DNA from: Serratia nematodiphila DZ0503SBS1
GTDB taxonomy: Bacteria; Pseudomonadota; Gammaproteobacteria; Enterobacterales; Enterobacteriaceae
DNA: 64,000 nt
Assembly: GCF_000738675.1 (NCBI RefSeq)
Contig: NZ_JPUX01000001.1
Span: forward strand, 62,001-126,000
Reading direction: 5' to 3'
The notes under the pieces were generated by a model. That model was given only the letters and a program-made list of their open reading frames with translations, was not told the origin of the DNA and searched no databases. The translations under genes were made by a program, and so were the position numbers. Positions 20,722-30,809 of this stretch are shown here, piece after piece. Position 1 is the stretch's first letter. Every line of letters begins with the position of its first letter.

Positions 20722-21405
20722 TTAAAGCCATCCGCGCTCGGCAAAAGAGACGCATTCACCCCGACCGATCACCAAATGATCAAGCACTCGGATCTCCAAT
20801 AACTGACAGGCTTTCACCACCTGTTCCGTTATCAAACGGTCGGCATGACTGGGTTCAGCCTTACCCGAAGGGTGATTATGCGCGAGAATCAGCGCGGCGG
20901 CATTAGCCTTCAACGCTTCACGCACAATTTCTCTCGGATAGACGACGACGCTGCTGATGGTACCAGCAAACATCTCCTGATGGCGAATAACCCGATGCTG
21001 ATTGTCTAAAAACAATACCAAAAAGACCTCTCGCTCGCGATGCGCCAGCAGGCTTTGCAGATAATGCTGGGTGACGCGCGGGTTGAGCATGGCGTTTTCC
21101 TGCGACAAGTGGCTGGAAAAGAAGCGCAGCGCCAGCTCGGCAATCGCCTGCAGTTGGGTATAGCTGGCGTCGCCCAGGCCTTTTTGGCTGCAAAAAGCCT
21201 GATGGTCGGCCGACATCAGGTGATAAAGCGAGCCGAATCGGCGCAGCAGTTGCTCCGCCAGCTGCATCACATGCACGCCGGGCAACCCGGTGCGCAAGAA
21301 AATGGCCAACAGCTCTGCGTCAGACAGCGACGCCGCCCCCTGCATCAACAGCTTTTCACGCGGCGCCAACGCGCCCGGCCAGCACGCCACAATCGGGTTG
21401 CTCAT
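20722..21405 (-). CDS. radC: RadC family protein
   Basis: 227 aa from ATG 21405, preceded by a strong GGGAGGA; the open frame continues far upstream antisense to coaBC and should be ignored. Domains: N-terminal helix-hairpin-helix region ([14 protein letters not shown], ~28-41) and C-terminal JAB/MPN domain with the metal motif [15 protein letters not shown] (~173-187). Historic link to DNA repair has been withdrawn; the biochemical role is unknown. Divergent from coaBC. Confidence 0.93.
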   Translation of the reverse strand: MSNPIVACWPGALAPREKLLMQGAASLSDAELLAIFLRTGLPGVHVMQLAEQLLRRFGSLYHLMSADHQAFCSQKGLGDASYTQLQAIAELALRFFSSHLSQENAMLNPRVTQHYLQSLLAHREREVFLVLFLDNQHRVIRHQEMFAGTISSVVVYPREIVREALKANAAALILAHNHPSGKAEPSHADRLITEQVVKACQLLEIRVLDHLVIGRGECVSFAERGWL

Positions 21406-21585
21406 CGTGTTCCTCCCTGAAAGGGCTACAGCATGCCATGCGCCACCCGACGCGTTCGACAGGTGTTTGATAACATTGCGAAGTGTTTCGCAAAGCACAA
21501 TGTAACGCCTTGCAGCCATTGCGGAATCGCTCACCTGAACGGCGGATATGCTAAAATGGCGCATCTTTCGGCTTTCAATCGGACA

Positions 21586-22806
21586 ATGATGATGACGGGA
21601 CTTTCCGGCAAACATATTGTGCTTGGCATCAGCGGCGGCATCGCCGCCTACAAGTGCCCAGAGCTGGTGCGCCGCCTGCGCGACAGGGGCGCGGAAGTGC
21701 GCGTGGTGATGACCCACGCAGCCAAGGCGTTCATTACGCCGCTGACGCTGCAGGCCGTTTCCGGCCATCCGGTGTCCGACGATCTGTTGGATCCCGCCGC
21801 CGAAGCCGCCATGGGCCACATCGAGCTCGGCAAATGGGCGGATCTGGTGATTCTGGCGCCGGCGACCGCCGATCTGCTGGCGCGCGTCGCTGTCGGCATG
21901 GCCAACGATCTGCTGACCACCGTCTGCCTGGCGACCGACGCCCCTATCGCCGCCGCGCCCGCCATGAACCAGCAGATGTATCGCGCCGCCGCCACGCAGG
22001 CCAACCTGCAAACGCTGCAGGCGCGCGGCATGCTGCTCTGGGGGCCGGACAGCGGCAGCCAGGCCTGCGGCGACGTCGGCCCGGGCCGCATGCTGGATCC
22101 GCTGGACATCGTCGAGCTGGCGAGCGGTCATTTCTCCGCCCCGCAGGATCTGCAACATTTGCAGGTTATGATCACCGCCGGCCCGACGCGTGAAGCGCTG
22201 GATCCGGTGCGTTTCATCAGCAATCACAGCTCCGGCAAAATGGGCTTCGCCATCGCCCGCGCCGCCGCCGCCCGCGGCGCGCAGGTGACGCTGATCGCCG
22301 GGCCGGTGAGCCTGCCGACGCCGCCGAAGGTCACACGCGTGGACGTCACCAGCGCGCTGGAGATGGAGCAGGCAGTGCAACAACGCGCCGCTCAGCAGCA
22401 GATTTTCATCTCCTGCGCCGCCGTGGCCGACTATCGCCCCGAGCGGATCGCCGATGAAAAAATAAAAAAACAGGGTGATGAAATCGTCCTCAAGATGGTA
22501 AAAAACCCCGATATCGTCGCCGGCGTGGCGGCGATGACCAAAAATCGACCGTTTGTCGTGGGGTTTGCCGCCGAAACCCAGAATGTGGAAGAATACGCGC
22601 GGCAAAAACTGGCGCGTAAGAAGCTGGATTTGATTTGCGCTAACGATGTATCGCTTGCAGAGCACGGGTTCAACAGCGACACCAATGCCCTGCATCTTTT
22701 TTGGCAGGATGGAGAGAAACGCCTGGCGCTGAGCGACAAGGCACTCCTTGGCCAACGTTTAATAGACGAGATAGTCAGCCGTTATGATGAAAAAAATCGA
22801 CGTTAA
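21586..22806 (+). CDS. coaBC: bifunctional phosphopantothenoylcysteine decarboxylase / phosphopantothenate-cysteine ligase
   Basis: About 406 aa; three consecutive ATGs (21586, 21589, 21592) make the exact start uncertain. N-terminal CoaC flavoprotein half: [19 protein letters not shown] (~9-27), [11 protein letters not shown] (His, ~75), APAMNQQMY (~123) and SGSQACGD (catalytic Cys, ~158). C-terminal CoaB half: [20 protein letters not shown] (~195), KIKKQGDEI (~289). Two steps of CoA synthesis. The end overlaps the dut start by 23 bp. Confidence 0.95.
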   Translation: MMMTGLSGKHIVLGISGGIAAYKCPELVRRLRDRGAEVRVVMTHAAKAFITPLTLQAVSGHPVSDDLLDPAAEAAMGHIELGKWADLVILAPATADLLARVAVGMANDLLTTVCLATDAPIAAAPAMNQQMYRAAATQANLQTLQARGMLLWGPDSGSQACGDVGPGRMLDPLDIVELASGHFSAPQDLQHLQVMITAGPTREALDPVRFISNHSSGKMGFAIARAAAARGAQVTLIAGPVSLPTPPKVTRVDVTSALEMEQAVQQRAAQQQIFISCAAVADYRPERIADEKIKKQGDEIVLKMVKNPDIVAGVAAMTKNRPFVVGFAAETQNVEEYARQKLARKKLDLICANDVSLAEHGFNSDTNALHLFWQDGEKRLALSDKALLGQRLIDEIVSRYDEKNRR

Positions 22807-23242
22807 GATCCTCGACCCGCGCATCGGTCAGGATTTCCCGCTACCGACCTACGCTACGCCGGGCTCCGCCGGTCTCGACCTGCGCGCCTGCCTGGACAGC
22901 GCGGTAGAGCTGGCGCCGGGTGAAACCACGCTGCTGCCTACCGGTCTCGCGATCCACATCGCCGACGCCAGCCTGGCGGCGGTGATCCTGCCGCGCTCAG
23001 GCCTGGGCCATAAGCACGGCGTCGTGCTGGGCAATCTGGTCGGCCTGATCGACTCCGATTATCAGGGCCAGCTGATGGTGTCCGTCTGGAACCGCGGCCA
23101 GAAGCACTTCACCATCGAGCCGGGCGAACGCATCGCGCAGATGGTCTTCGTGCCGGTGGTGCAGGCCGAGTTCAACCTGGTGGAAGAGTTCGACAGCAGC
23201 GAGCGCGGCGAAGGCGGCTTCGGCCACTCGGGGCGCCACTAA
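22784..23242 (+). CDS. dut: dUTP diphosphatase
   Basis: 152 aa trimeric dUTPase, overlapping coaBC as in E. coli. All five motifs are visible: [10 protein letters not shown] (~22), [11 protein letters not shown] (~70), [10 protein letters not shown] (~86), GERIAQMVF (~115) and the C-terminal [10 protein letters not shown]. Hydrolyses dUTP to dUMP. Either of the first two ATGs may be used. Confidence 0.97.
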   Translation: MMKKIDVKILDPRIGQDFPLPTYATPGSAGLDLRACLDSAVELAPGETTLLPTGLAIHIADASLAAVILPRSGLGHKHGVVLGNLVGLIDSDYQGQLMVSVWNRGQKHFTIEPGERIAQMVFVPVVQAEFNLVEEFDSSERGEGGFGHSGRH

Positions 23243-23492
23243 GCGCCACCCAATGCACGAGGGCCGGCAGGGAAACGTCGCCTGAACCTTGCTTTCCGGG
23301 GAGATGGATGTCTCTGCGGCAAGGTTTTACCGCGACAATTGCAGCGCACACCAGGCAGCGCGGAAAAAGGCCGTTAAGGCCGCTGACCCCAGCATCGTAA
23401 AAAAGCTATCACATAAGCCGCACAGAGCCTGCTCTGCAGCGGCCGGTGCGCGGGTTTCCGTCAGTTAAGTTTTAGCAAGGGTCTAATCAGAC

Positions 23493-24089
23493 ATGGCAGA
23501 AAAAGAAAAGACGAAAAGGAATCGGCGCGAGGAAATATTGCAGGCGTTAGCCCAGATGCTGGAGTCCAGCGACGGCAGCCAACGCATCACCACCGCCAAG
23601 CTCGCCGCGAACGTGGGTGTTTCTGAAGCTGCGCTGTACCGGCATTTCCCCAGCAAGACACGGATGTTCGACAGTCTGATCGAGTTTATCGAAGACAGCC
23701 TGATCACCCGCATCAACCTGATCTTGCAGGACGAGAAAGAGACGTTTAATCGTCTGCGCCTGATTTTGCTGCTGATTCTGGGCTTTGCGGAGCGCAACCC
23801 AGGGCTGACGCGCATCATGACCGGCCACGCGCTGATGTTTGAACAGGATCGCCTGCAGGGCCGCATCAACCAGCTGTTCGAGCGCATCGAGGCGCAGCTG
23901 CGTCAGGTGCTGAAAGAGCGCAAATTGCGCGAAGGCAAAGGCTTTATCGTCGATGAAACGCTGCTGGCCAGCCAACTGCTGGCCTTCTGCGAAGGCATGT
24001 TGTCGCGCTATGTGCGTTCGGAATTCCGCTATCGCCCCACGCAGGAATTCGACGCCCGCTGGCCGCTATTAGCGGCACAGCTGCAATAA
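23493..24089 (+). CDS. slmA: nucleoid occlusion factor SlmA
   Basis: 198 aa TetR-family DNA-binding protein that blocks FtsZ ring assembly over the nucleoid. Helix-turn-helix [20 protein letters not shown] (~29-48) followed by [17 protein letters not shown]. Gene order dut-slmA-pyrE as in E. coli; a 250-bp gap with no clear element separates it from dut. Confidence 0.96.
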   Translation: MAEKEKTKRNRREEILQALAQMLESSDGSQRITTAKLAANVGVSEAALYRHFPSKTRMFDSLIEFIEDSLITRINLILQDEKETFNRLRLILLLILGFAERNPGLTRIMTGHALMFEQDRLQGRINQLFERIEAQLRQVLKERKLREGKGFIVDETLLASQLLAFCEGMLSRYVRSEFRYRPTQEFDARWPLLAAQLQ

Positions 24090-24093
24090 CGAA

Positions 24094-24115
24094 AACGCCG
24101 GGCATGCCCGGCGTT
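24094..24115. terminator. terminator between slmA and pyrE
   Basis: AACGCCGGGCA / TGCCCGGCGTT is a perfect 22-bp palindrome between convergent genes, followed by GTTATTTAT. Confidence 0.75.
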
Positions 24116-24120
24116 GTTAT

Positions 24121-24762
24121 TTATACTCCGTACTGCTCACGGTAAGCGCGCACCGCCGCCAGGTGGTCCGCCATCTCCGGTTTCTCTTCCAGATAGGCGA
24201 TCAGATCCTTCAGCGTGACGATTGAAATCACCTTGCAGTGATAGTCGCGTTCCACTTCCTGAATGGCGGAGATATCCGCGCGGCCGCGTTCCTGGCGGTC
24301 GAGGGAGATCAGCACGCCCGCCAGCGAAGCGCCGCTGGCGCCGATGATTTCCATCGACTCGCGGATCGCGGTGCCGGCGGTGATCACATCGTCCACCAGC
24401 ATCACGCGCCCCTGCAGCGGGCTGCCCACCAGCGAACCGCCTTCGCCATGGGTCTTGGCTTCCTTGCGGTTAAAGCAGTAAGGCACGTCGCGTTCATGGT
24501 GTTCCGCCAGCGCCACCGCCGTGGTGGTGGCGATAGGAATGCCTTTATAGGCCGGGCCAAACAGCAGGTCGAAATCGATGCCGGAATCCATCAGGGCTTC
24601 GGCGTAGAAGCGCCCCAACAGCGCAAGATCGCGCCCGGTATTAAACAGGCCGGCGTTGAAGAAATACGGGCTGGTGCGGCCGGATTTCAGGGTGAACTCG
24701 CCGAACTTCAATACCTGCTTGTTAAGCGCGAACTCGATAAACTGGCGCTGATAGGCTTTCAT
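24121..24762 (-). CDS. pyrE: orotate phosphoribosyltransferase
   Basis: 213 aa. Converts orotate and PRPP to OMP in pyrimidine synthesis. PRPP-binding signature [18 protein letters not shown] (~120-137); also [13 protein letters not shown] (~98). It follows rph by 96 bp, separated by an attenuator. Confidence 0.97.
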   Translation of the reverse strand: MKAYQRQFIEFALNKQVLKFGEFTLKSGRTSPYFFNAGLFNTGRDLALLGRFYAEALMDSGIDFDLLFGPAYKGIPIATTTAVALAEHHERDVPYCFNRKEAKTHGEGGSLVGSPLQGRVMLVDDVITAGTAIRESMEIIGASGASLAGVLISLDRQERGRADISAIQEVERDYHCKVISIVTLKDLIAYLEEKPEMADHLAAVRAYREQYGV

Positions 24763-24826
24763 TATTGCTTCTCCTCGTCTGAATCTGCTTGGGTCTTGTC
24801 ATTACTGCCGCCCGATCGCCGGGCAT

Positions 24827-24853
24827 AAAAAAGGCGACTTCTCAGTCGCCTTG
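24827..24853 (-). promoter_or_regulatory. pyrE attenuator (intrinsic terminator in rph-pyrE leader)
   Basis: On the minus strand AAGGCGACT / AGTCGCCTT form a 9-bp stem followed by a run of T. In E. coli this position holds the UTP-sensing attenuator: close coupling of translation of the upstream rph frame with transcription lets polymerase pass. Here rph ends just before the hairpin, which fits the same mechanism. Confidence 0.85.
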
Positions 24854-24858
24854 AAAAA

Positions 24859-25575
24859 TCAGTCCGCCAGCGCCGCTTTCTGCGCCTGGAAGATGGTTTC
24901 GATGCCCCCTCGGGCCAGCGCCAATAGCGCCAACAGCTCATCGTGGCTGAACGGCTCGCCTTCGGCGGTGCCCTGCACTTCAATCATGCGGCCGTCTTCC
25001 ATCATCACTACGTTCATGTCGGTTTCCGCCGCGGAATCCTCCACATACTCCAGATCGCACAGCGCTTCGCCATTGACGATGCCGACGGAAACCGCCGCCA
25101 CCATGCCCTTCATCGGGTTAGCTTTCAGCTTGCCGTTGGCCACCAGGGTGTTCAGCGCGTCGGCCAGCGCCACGCAGGCGCCGGAGATGGAGGCGGTGCG
25201 GGTACCGCCGTCGGCCTGCAATACGTCGCAGTCGAGGGTGATGGTGAATTCACCGAGCTTTTTCAGATCTACCGCGGCACGCAGCGAGCGGGCGATCAGG
25301 CGCTGGATCTCCAGCGTGCGGCCGCCCTGCTTGCCTTTGGCGGCTTCACGGGCGTTGCGGCTGTGGGTGGAGCGCGGCAGCATACCGTACTCGGCGGTGA
25401 TCCAACCTTGCCCCTGGCCTTTCAGGAAGCGCGGAACGCCCTCTTCTACCGTGGCGGTGCACAAGACTTTGGTATCGCCAAACTCAACCAGCACTGAACC
25501 TTCAGCGTGTTTGGTATAGTGACGGGTCAGTGTCAGTGGGCGAACTTGCTGTGGTGCTCTGCCTGCAGGACGCAT
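24859..25575 (-). CDS. rph: ribonuclease PH
   Basis: 238 aa, full length (not the frameshifted rph-1 type of E. coli K-12). Phosphorolytic 3' exonuclease trimming tRNA precursors. Visible: [20 protein letters not shown] at the N-terminus, [20 protein letters not shown] (~68-87) and [19 protein letters not shown] (~115). Leader gene for pyrE. Confidence 0.97.
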   Translation of the reverse strand: MRPAGRAPQQVRPLTLTRHYTKHAEGSVLVEFGDTKVLCTATVEEGVPRFLKGQGQGWITAEYGMLPRSTHSRNAREAAKGKQGGRTLEIQRLIARSLRAAVDLKKLGEFTITLDCDVLQADGGTRTASISGACVALADALNTLVANGKLKANPMKGMVAAVSVGIVNGEALCDLEYVEDSAAETDMNVVMMEDGRMIEVQGTAEGEPFSHDELLALLALARGGIETIFQAQKAALAD

Positions 25576-25701
25576 GGGCTCTCTCCGGCTTCAAATCAAC
25601 TATTGGCTGCGCATTATACGGGCTTCGTGACGTAATGCCTATCCTGCCCGCAGCCGCGACGCTATAATCGCCCCATCTTTTCCTATTACGGGTACGCATC
25701 A

Positions 25702-26565
25702 ATGATCCGCAGCATGACCGCCTACGCCCGGCGTGAAATCAAGGGTGAATGGGGCAGCGCAGCCTGGGAGCTGCGTTCCGTTAACCAGCGCTACTTAGAA
25801 ACCTACATCCGCCTGCCGGAACAATTCCGCAGCCTGGAGCCGGTGATCCGTGAACGTATCCGTGGCCGCCTGACCCGCGGCAAAGTCGAATGCAACCTGC
25901 GTTTCGAACTGGATCCAAGCGCGCAAAGCTCGCTGATCCTGAACGAAAAGCTGGCCAAACAGCTGGTCGAAGCCGCCAACTGGGTGAAAATGCAGAGCGA
26001 CGAAGGGGAAATCAACCCGATCGACGTGCTGCGCTGGCCGGGCGTGATGTCCGCGCAGGAGCAGGATCTGGATGCCATCAGCGCCGAGCTGATGCAGGCG
26101 CTGGACGGCGCGCTGGATGACTTTATCGTCGCACGCGAAAGCGAAGGCGCCGCGCTGAAAACGCTGATCGAACAGCGCCTCGACGGCGTCAGCGCCGAAG
26201 TGGTCAAAGTGCGCGCCCAGATGCCGAACATCCTGCAATGGCAGCGCGAGCGCCTGGTCAGCAAGCTGGAAGAGGCGCAGGTGCAGCTGGAAAACACCCG
26301 CCTGGAGCAGGAGCTGGTGCTGATGGCGCAGCGCATCGACGTCGCCGAAGAGCTGGACCGCCTGGAAGCGCACGTGAAAGAGACGCACAACATCCTGAAG
26401 AAGAAAGAAGCCGTCGGCCGCCGCCTCGACTTTATGATGCAGGAGTTCAACCGCGAATCGAACACCCTGGCCTCCAAGTCGATCAATGCCGACGTCACCG
26501 CCTCCGCCATCGAGCTGAAGGTGCTGATCGAGCAAATGCGCGAGCAGATCCAGAATATCGAGTAA
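25702..26565 (+). CDS. yicC: YicC family endoribonuclease; host gene of island insertion
   Basis: 287 aa. YicC_N domain (MIRSMTAYARREIKGEWGSA) and C-terminal DUF1732 region (KKKEAVGRRLDFMMQEFNRE, ~233; the last ~85 residues). YicC proteins are reported RNases, linked in E. coli to RyhB decay. The last codons (QNIE then TAA) are supplied by the mobile element: the displaced original 3' end (same residues, TGA stop) is 16.4 kb downstream at 42960-42979. The reading frame and protein sequence are restored exactly, so the host gene remains functional. Confidence 0.95.
   Translation: MIRSMTAYARREIKGEWGSAAWELRSVNQRYLETYIRLPEQFRSLEPVIRERIRGRLTRGKVECNLRFELDPSAQSSLILNEKLAKQLVEAANWVKMQSDEGEINPIDVLRWPGVMSAQEQDLDAISAELMQALDGALDDFIVARESEGAALKTLIEQRLDGVSAEVVKVRAQMPNILQWQRERLVSKLEEAQVQLENTRLEQELVLMAQRIDVAEELDRLEAHVKETHNILKKKEAVGRRLDFMMQEFNRESNTLASKSINADVTASAIELKVLIEQMREQIQNIE
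26537..26561 (+). repeat. attL, left island junction in the yicC 3' end
   Basis: Core AGATCCA (26546-26552) with right arm GAATATCGA (26553-26561) and chromosomal left arm TGCGCGAGC. The core plus flanks recur at 42959-42979 with 19 of 21 bases identical. The right arm is the exact reverse complement of the left arm at attR (TCGATATTC), the layout expected for a tyrosine-recombinase crossover site. Confidence 0.9.
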
Positions 26566-26592
26566 ATTATTTTAAAGTCCACTTGAATCCAT

Positions 26593-26617
26593 AAGCCCAT
26601 GTTAAATGGGCTTTTTT
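26593..26617 (+). terminator. island-supplied terminator after yicC
   Basis: AAGCCCAT / ATGGGCTT stem with a 5-nt loop and a T6 tract, just inside the island. It replaces the native yicC terminator that was pushed to 42999-43024. Confidence 0.85.
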
Positions 26618-26766
26618 ATTTGAAAGATAGTCTATATAAGACCATTCAGATTTATTAAAAACCACCAGAAAATGGGGAGTAGAACGGGGAGCATTTTTGC
26701 TTTACTAGCCCGATCTGGCAGTTTATAACAATGTACCCCCCACTACTTTTTCCATCAGGACAGATT

Positions 26767-28005
26767 ATGACCTCACTCACAGCCAGGACAGTTCAGGCTC
26801 TCATCAAAGCAAGAGAACCGGGGAAGTTTGGAGATGGGCGAGGCTTGTACCTGAAAGTCCCACAAAAAGGTGAGGCGTATTGGATGCTTCGATACACAAT
26901 CGGCTCTAAGAGACGAGAAATCACCTTAGGTAAGGTATCTCATCTATCTCTGTCCGAGGTTCGTAGCCTCGCTGAGGATACTCGAAGAAAAGTTGCCACC
27001 GGGGATGATCCTATTGCTGAGAGAAAACTCAATCGCCCTAAGCAACTGACCACAGTAGATGGACTGTTTGAAGACTGGCACAAAGACCTGGTTAGGCGGT
27101 TGAAGCATCCACAAATCCCAGAAAGGGTATACAGGAAAGATATTGCTCCTACGATTGGTCAACTTTCTTTGGCGAAGATAACCCCCATTGATGTTCGAGC
27201 CATTCTCCAAAAAATTACAGATAGCGGAAGGCCAACCATTTCAAATGATGCCCTACTCTACATGAAGCAACTCTTCGACCATGCAATCAAGCTTGGATTA
27301 TTGTTAAACAATCCAGCTTCTGCGTTTAAGGTCAATGATGCAGGTGGAATCGAAAAAAGCAGAGAAAGAGCATTGAGTCTGGAAGAAATTGGTCAGGTGT
27401 TTAAAGTTTTCAGAGAACACTCTGACAGCTTCTCTCGTGATAACTACCTTGCATGTGCCCTACTTCTACTGCTGGCAGTTCGAAAAAGTGAACTTACGGA
27501 AGCGCCTTGGTCAGAATTTGACCTTGATGAGAAAAAGTGGTCTTTACCAAAAGAAAGGAGTAAGTCAGGAGTGGGCATTGTGATTCCGCTACCCCCACTG
27601 GCAATTGAAATGTTAAAAGAGCTAAAGGTCAGAGCTTTTGGTTCTGATTATGTCTTTCCTAACCGCAGATCCAGTAAGAATCTACATATGGGAAAAGATA
27701 CCCTCAACAGGGCGATAGCCAAGCTATTCGGGGTAGAACCGGGTAAGAGGAAGCAACCACCTAATGTAATGGGTAATATTGAATATTTCACAGTCCATGA
27801 CTTACGAAGGACTTGCAGAAGTTTACTTGCATCACTGTCTGTTCCCCCACATGTCGCAGAAAGATGTCTGAACCATAAGCTGAAGGGTGTAGAAGGTATT
27901 TATGACAGATATGATTATTTTGATGAAAGAAAAGAAGCCTTACAAAGGCTTTCAGAAAGATTATCAAAAAAACCATTTGAACACTTCATTATTCCAGCTT
28001 TATAA
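26767..28005 (+). CDS. int: P4-type tyrosine integrase of the island
   Basis: 412 aa from ATG 26767; the frame extends 12 codons further up but the family N-terminus is LTARTVQALIKAREPGKFGD. Domains: N-terminal DUF4102-like arm-binding region (to ~90), core-binding SAM-like region (~95-190) and catalytic domain. Catalytic residues: Arg in LLLAVRKSELTEA (~240), HDLRRT (~341), HK in CLNHKLKG (~367) and Tyr in YDRYDY (~378). It lies 201 bp from attL, as expected for the enzyme that inserted this island in yicC. Its 3' end overlaps the converging McrC gene by 17 bp. Confidence 0.95.
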   Translation: MTSLTARTVQALIKAREPGKFGDGRGLYLKVPQKGEAYWMLRYTIGSKRREITLGKVSHLSLSEVRSLAEDTRRKVATGDDPIAERKLNRPKQLTTVDGLFEDWHKDLVRRLKHPQIPERVYRKDIAPTIGQLSLAKITPIDVRAILQKITDSGRPTISNDALLYMKQLFDHAIKLGLLLNNPASAFKVNDAGGIEKSRERALSLEEIGQVFKVFREHSDSFSRDNYLACALLLLLAVRKSELTEAPWSEFDLDEKKWSLPKERSKSGVGIVIPLPPLAIEMLKELKVRAFGSDYVFPNRRSSKNLHMGKDTLNRAIAKLFGVEPGKRKQPPNVMGNIEYFTVHDLRRTCRSLLASLSVPPHVAERCLNHKLKGVEGIYDRYDYFDERKEALQRLSERLSKKPFEHFIIPAL

Positions 28006-29245
28006 GTGATTTTTTAATACTCTGATTCATTTGTTCTATCGAGTTTTTAATATCACCTTTGAGACTAAACTTACAATGGTAAAATTTAATACCACTATTT
28101 ATTGTACCAATAAATTCGAGGTCGGTATTTTCATCCATTGAAGGAGATATCCATAATGCCACGGATGTTTTGAGTGCTGTCGCATGACTAATTAATTGAT
28201 AACGGTCAGACTCATCAATTTTAGGTTTATATTTTACCTCACCAAGCATGATAGGAACCTTCCCTTTTTTAAAAATCAAATCAGGTTTAACTGGAAACCT
28301 TTTATTATCAGAAAAAAGAATACCTTGATGTTTTTTTTGGTTTCCATCAAAAACACGAACTCCAAACTTCATAAAATAATTCGAAATGCAATTCCTTATA
28401 AAGTTTTCAAAAACAACATCCATATTAAAGAGAAAAGAAGGCATTCTAGTTCCGTCTGGATTGAAAGAGAAACCTATTTTTTTATAACCTAAAAGAATTG
28501 CATAAGTAGTAAGAAGACCATCATAATGTTTTTTATTAACAGAGTCAGCCTGATTCAGCAACGTATGATAGTCTGGATTCATTTGACGCGGCTCAAGCAT
28601 TTCCAATATACTCAGCGCCTCTAGAAGAATATTTTTTTCCTCTTCAACGTTATTAAGCAATCGTGATTTTTGAAGAAACGCCAAACAACTTTTCTTAATT
28701 GTTTGGTTTAAAGCAATATCTCTTGAGAAAATGAATACATCTGAGGCTACAGTATAATGATTGCCTTTTAAAATATGTTTTTTTAAAGTTCGCCCGAAGT
28801 TTAAACTAGGCCTATAAAAACCTTCTTCTTCTTCTAATTTATATTTTCTTGTAAAAGAGCTATCTAAGATAGGTCTTAGGAAAAAACAAAAACTCTTTAA
28901 AAGCACTTTTAAAGGAACATCACTATCATTAACTTCATAGCTTCGCAGAAATGGTAATAATGAATCACAAGATACATCTGAAATTCTGACCATTTCCCAA
29001 AGATTGACAATAGGGAACTTTGGTTTGATATTTATGATTATTTCGCTTGTTAAAGGCAATAGCCCTACAATGCCAAGAACCCGTAATTCAATGCCATTAA
29101 TTGTATCTCTTAAATCTATTACGGATAACTTCCTGGCACTTTCAAAAATTAGTGAATTACCGAATTGATCGTAAAGCATTTCTTTAGGGAAACGTCTAGT
29201 CTCCCTTTCAAACAAATCTATTACCAATGTTTTAGAGTCATTCAT
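27989..29245 (-). CDS. McrC-like restriction endonuclease subunit
   Basis: 418 aa. Resembles the McrC/McrBC 5-methylcytosine restriction component: N-terminal beta-rich partner-binding part and a C-terminal PD-(D/E)xK nuclease, with KPDLIFKKGK (~328, Asp) and MLGEVKYKP (~343, E-x-K). It would be recruited by the McrB-like NTPase to cut DNA. Third gene of the methyltransferase-McrB-McrC run, 19 bp after mcrB. AT-rich. Also similar in plan to LlaJI-type R2 subunits. Confidence 0.85.
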   Translation of the reverse strand: MNDSKTLVIDLFERETRRFPKEMLYDQFGNSLIFESARKLSVIDLRDTINGIELRVLGIVGLLPLTSEIIINIKPKFPIVNLWEMVRISDVSCDSLLPFLRSYEVNDSDVPLKVLLKSFCFFLRPILDSSFTRKYKLEEEEGFYRPSLNFGRTLKKHILKGNHYTVASDVFIFSRDIALNQTIKKSCLAFLQKSRLLNNVEEEKNILLEALSILEMLEPRQMNPDYHTLLNQADSVNKKHYDGLLTTYAILLGYKKIGFSFNPDGTRMPSFLFNMDVVFENFIRNCISNYFMKFGVRVFDGNQKKHQGILFSDNKRFPVKPDLIFKKGKVPIMLGEVKYKPKIDESDRYQLISHATALKTSVALWISPSMDENTDLEFIGTINSGIKFYHCKFSLKGDIKNSIEQMNQSIKKSLIKLE

Positions 29246-29264
29246 TTTATATCTCTAATTATTT

Positions 29265-30800
29265 TCACTCGAAATTGTCATCAGTTAATAGTTCAATTAT
29301 TTTCTGTTTAGTCTCTTCATACTTGCTTCGATCATGCAATAATGCCCTTTTTAACGGAAGCGATATTTTAGCTTTCCATATAGACATTAAATCTTCTTGA
29401 GACTTAACTTTCATGAATCCAGCATGGCCAAAACCATTTGGGAAAGCATTATTTATTAAATTAAATACAAAAATGATTTTTCTTATTAGCGAATCTTCTA
29501 TCCCTTCATCTTGTAATTTTTTTTCAAGAGTAAGTTGGTCCGGTTCAAAATTTATAACCCAAAACCGTCTCAAAAGAGCATCATCAAGCTCAGTAATGGA
29601 ACGGTCATAAGGATTAGCTGTAGCTAATATAATTATATTTTCAGGTATGAAAACTTCTTTGCCAGAGAATGGCAAGGTAAAAATTTTATTCCTATAATCT
29701 CTTTCTATATATGTTAAAGCTTCACCAAATATTCTTTGGACATCACCTCGATTTAATTCGTCTATAACGATGACATGAGGTTTATCATTACTTAACTTAG
29801 CTTTCTCACAAAACTCTAAAAAAAGTCTTGGTGCCAGCTCATAGGTAATATTCTGATTCACTTCAGAATATTTTGGTCTAAACCCTTCAACAAAGTCGTC
29901 ATAACTTATAGCTGGATGAAATTGAAGATATATTATATTTTCCTCACTGGTAATTTTATTGGCTATTTTTCGAGCATAGTGGGTTTTACCAGTACCAGGG
30001 GGACCTACAAATAAAAAATTCAAACTTTCCTGATTACGGATGGATGCCATAATTTCAGAGTATATACTGTCATCATCACCTAACTCAGGTTCTACTATTT
30101 CATCTTCAACCATAGAATCACTTACTAAAGATTCTTTGAATTTCGGAGCTAAATTTTCTAATATTATATTCGAAGATTGTTTTTCATTATCTAATTCAGG
30201 CCAAGGTATATCACCAAAAATTCTAAATCTTTCATGGAAAGCTGGTGGAAAACTATCTATACCAAGCTCTTGAGTTAAAAGAAAATTAAATAACAAATCC
30301 CACGAAACTATATTATCTGGGAATCCTTTAAATGCAAATAACCATATGAGGAAGTATTCAAACCTGAAACTATCTGGGACTTCATTCTCAAACCTTGGTT
30401 GGAACTGATCCGTTAGTTTAACAAGGGATTTTTCTCCTTCAATTAACCCCTGCAACCTCATCTCTCTATATCCACGAGATGAAAAAAGATTACCCCACAT
30501 CTTAGTATCTTGCCGAATAACAAAATCCCCACTATAGGGACCTGTTTTCCAACCAACAACGTCTTTAAAACGGGGACGAAGAAGATTATTACCTCTTTTA
30601 GTTGGAGGAATATCCAATAAATTACCATTAAAATACCTGTCCAAAAAGTGATCCGTACCTAATTTTTTAGACATATCAACAACTTCCGTTGTACTCACTT
30701 CATTAGAAGCAAATACGAAAGCAGGCAAAAGCCAATTTCCATTGAACTGTTGGAGATGCTCTATAGCCTCGATAATTGATGAAATTTTGAAGTATTTCAT
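29265..30800 (-). CDS. McrB-like AAA+ NTPase, restriction subunit
   Basis: 511 aa. C-terminal AAA+ domain (~270-490): Walker A FVGPPGTGKTHYARK (~273), Walker B HVIVIDELNRGDVQRIFGEA (~346), and sensor ILATANPYDRSITELDDALL (~391, in place of the McrB MNTADR motif). The first ~250 residues do not look like the E. coli McrB methylcytosine-binding domain and are presumably the specificity domain; the family of that part is not recognised. It would form the hexameric motor stimulated by McrC. 9 bp downstream of the methyltransferase. Confidence 0.85.
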   Translation of the reverse strand: MKYFKISSIIEAIEHLQQFNGNWLLPAFVFASNEVSTTEVVDMSKKLGTDHFLDRYFNGNLLDIPPTKRGNNLLRPRFKDVVGWKTGPYSGDFVIRQDTKMWGNLFSSRGYREMRLQGLIEGEKSLVKLTDQFQPRFENEVPDSFRFEYFLIWLFAFKGFPDNIVSWDLLFNFLLTQELGIDSFPPAFHERFRIFGDIPWPELDNEKQSSNIILENLAPKFKESLVSDSMVEDEIVEPELGDDDSIYSEIMASIRNQESLNFLFVGPPGTGKTHYARKIANKITSEENIIYLQFHPAISYDDFVEGFRPKYSEVNQNITYELAPRLFLEFCEKAKLSNDKPHVIVIDELNRGDVQRIFGEALTYIERDYRNKIFTLPFSGKEVFIPENIIILATANPYDRSITELDDALLRRFWVINFEPDQLTLEKKLQDEGIEDSLIRKIIFVFNLINNAFPNGFGHAGFMKVKSQEDLMSIWKAKISLPLKRALLHDRSKYEETKQKIIELLTDDNFE

Positions 30801-30809
30801 GGTAATCCC

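Noticed and set aside
20722..22755. 677-codon minus-strand frame covering radC and antisense of coaBC
   Set aside because: Only the last 227 codons match RadC, and a strong Shine-Dalgarno fits ATG 21405.
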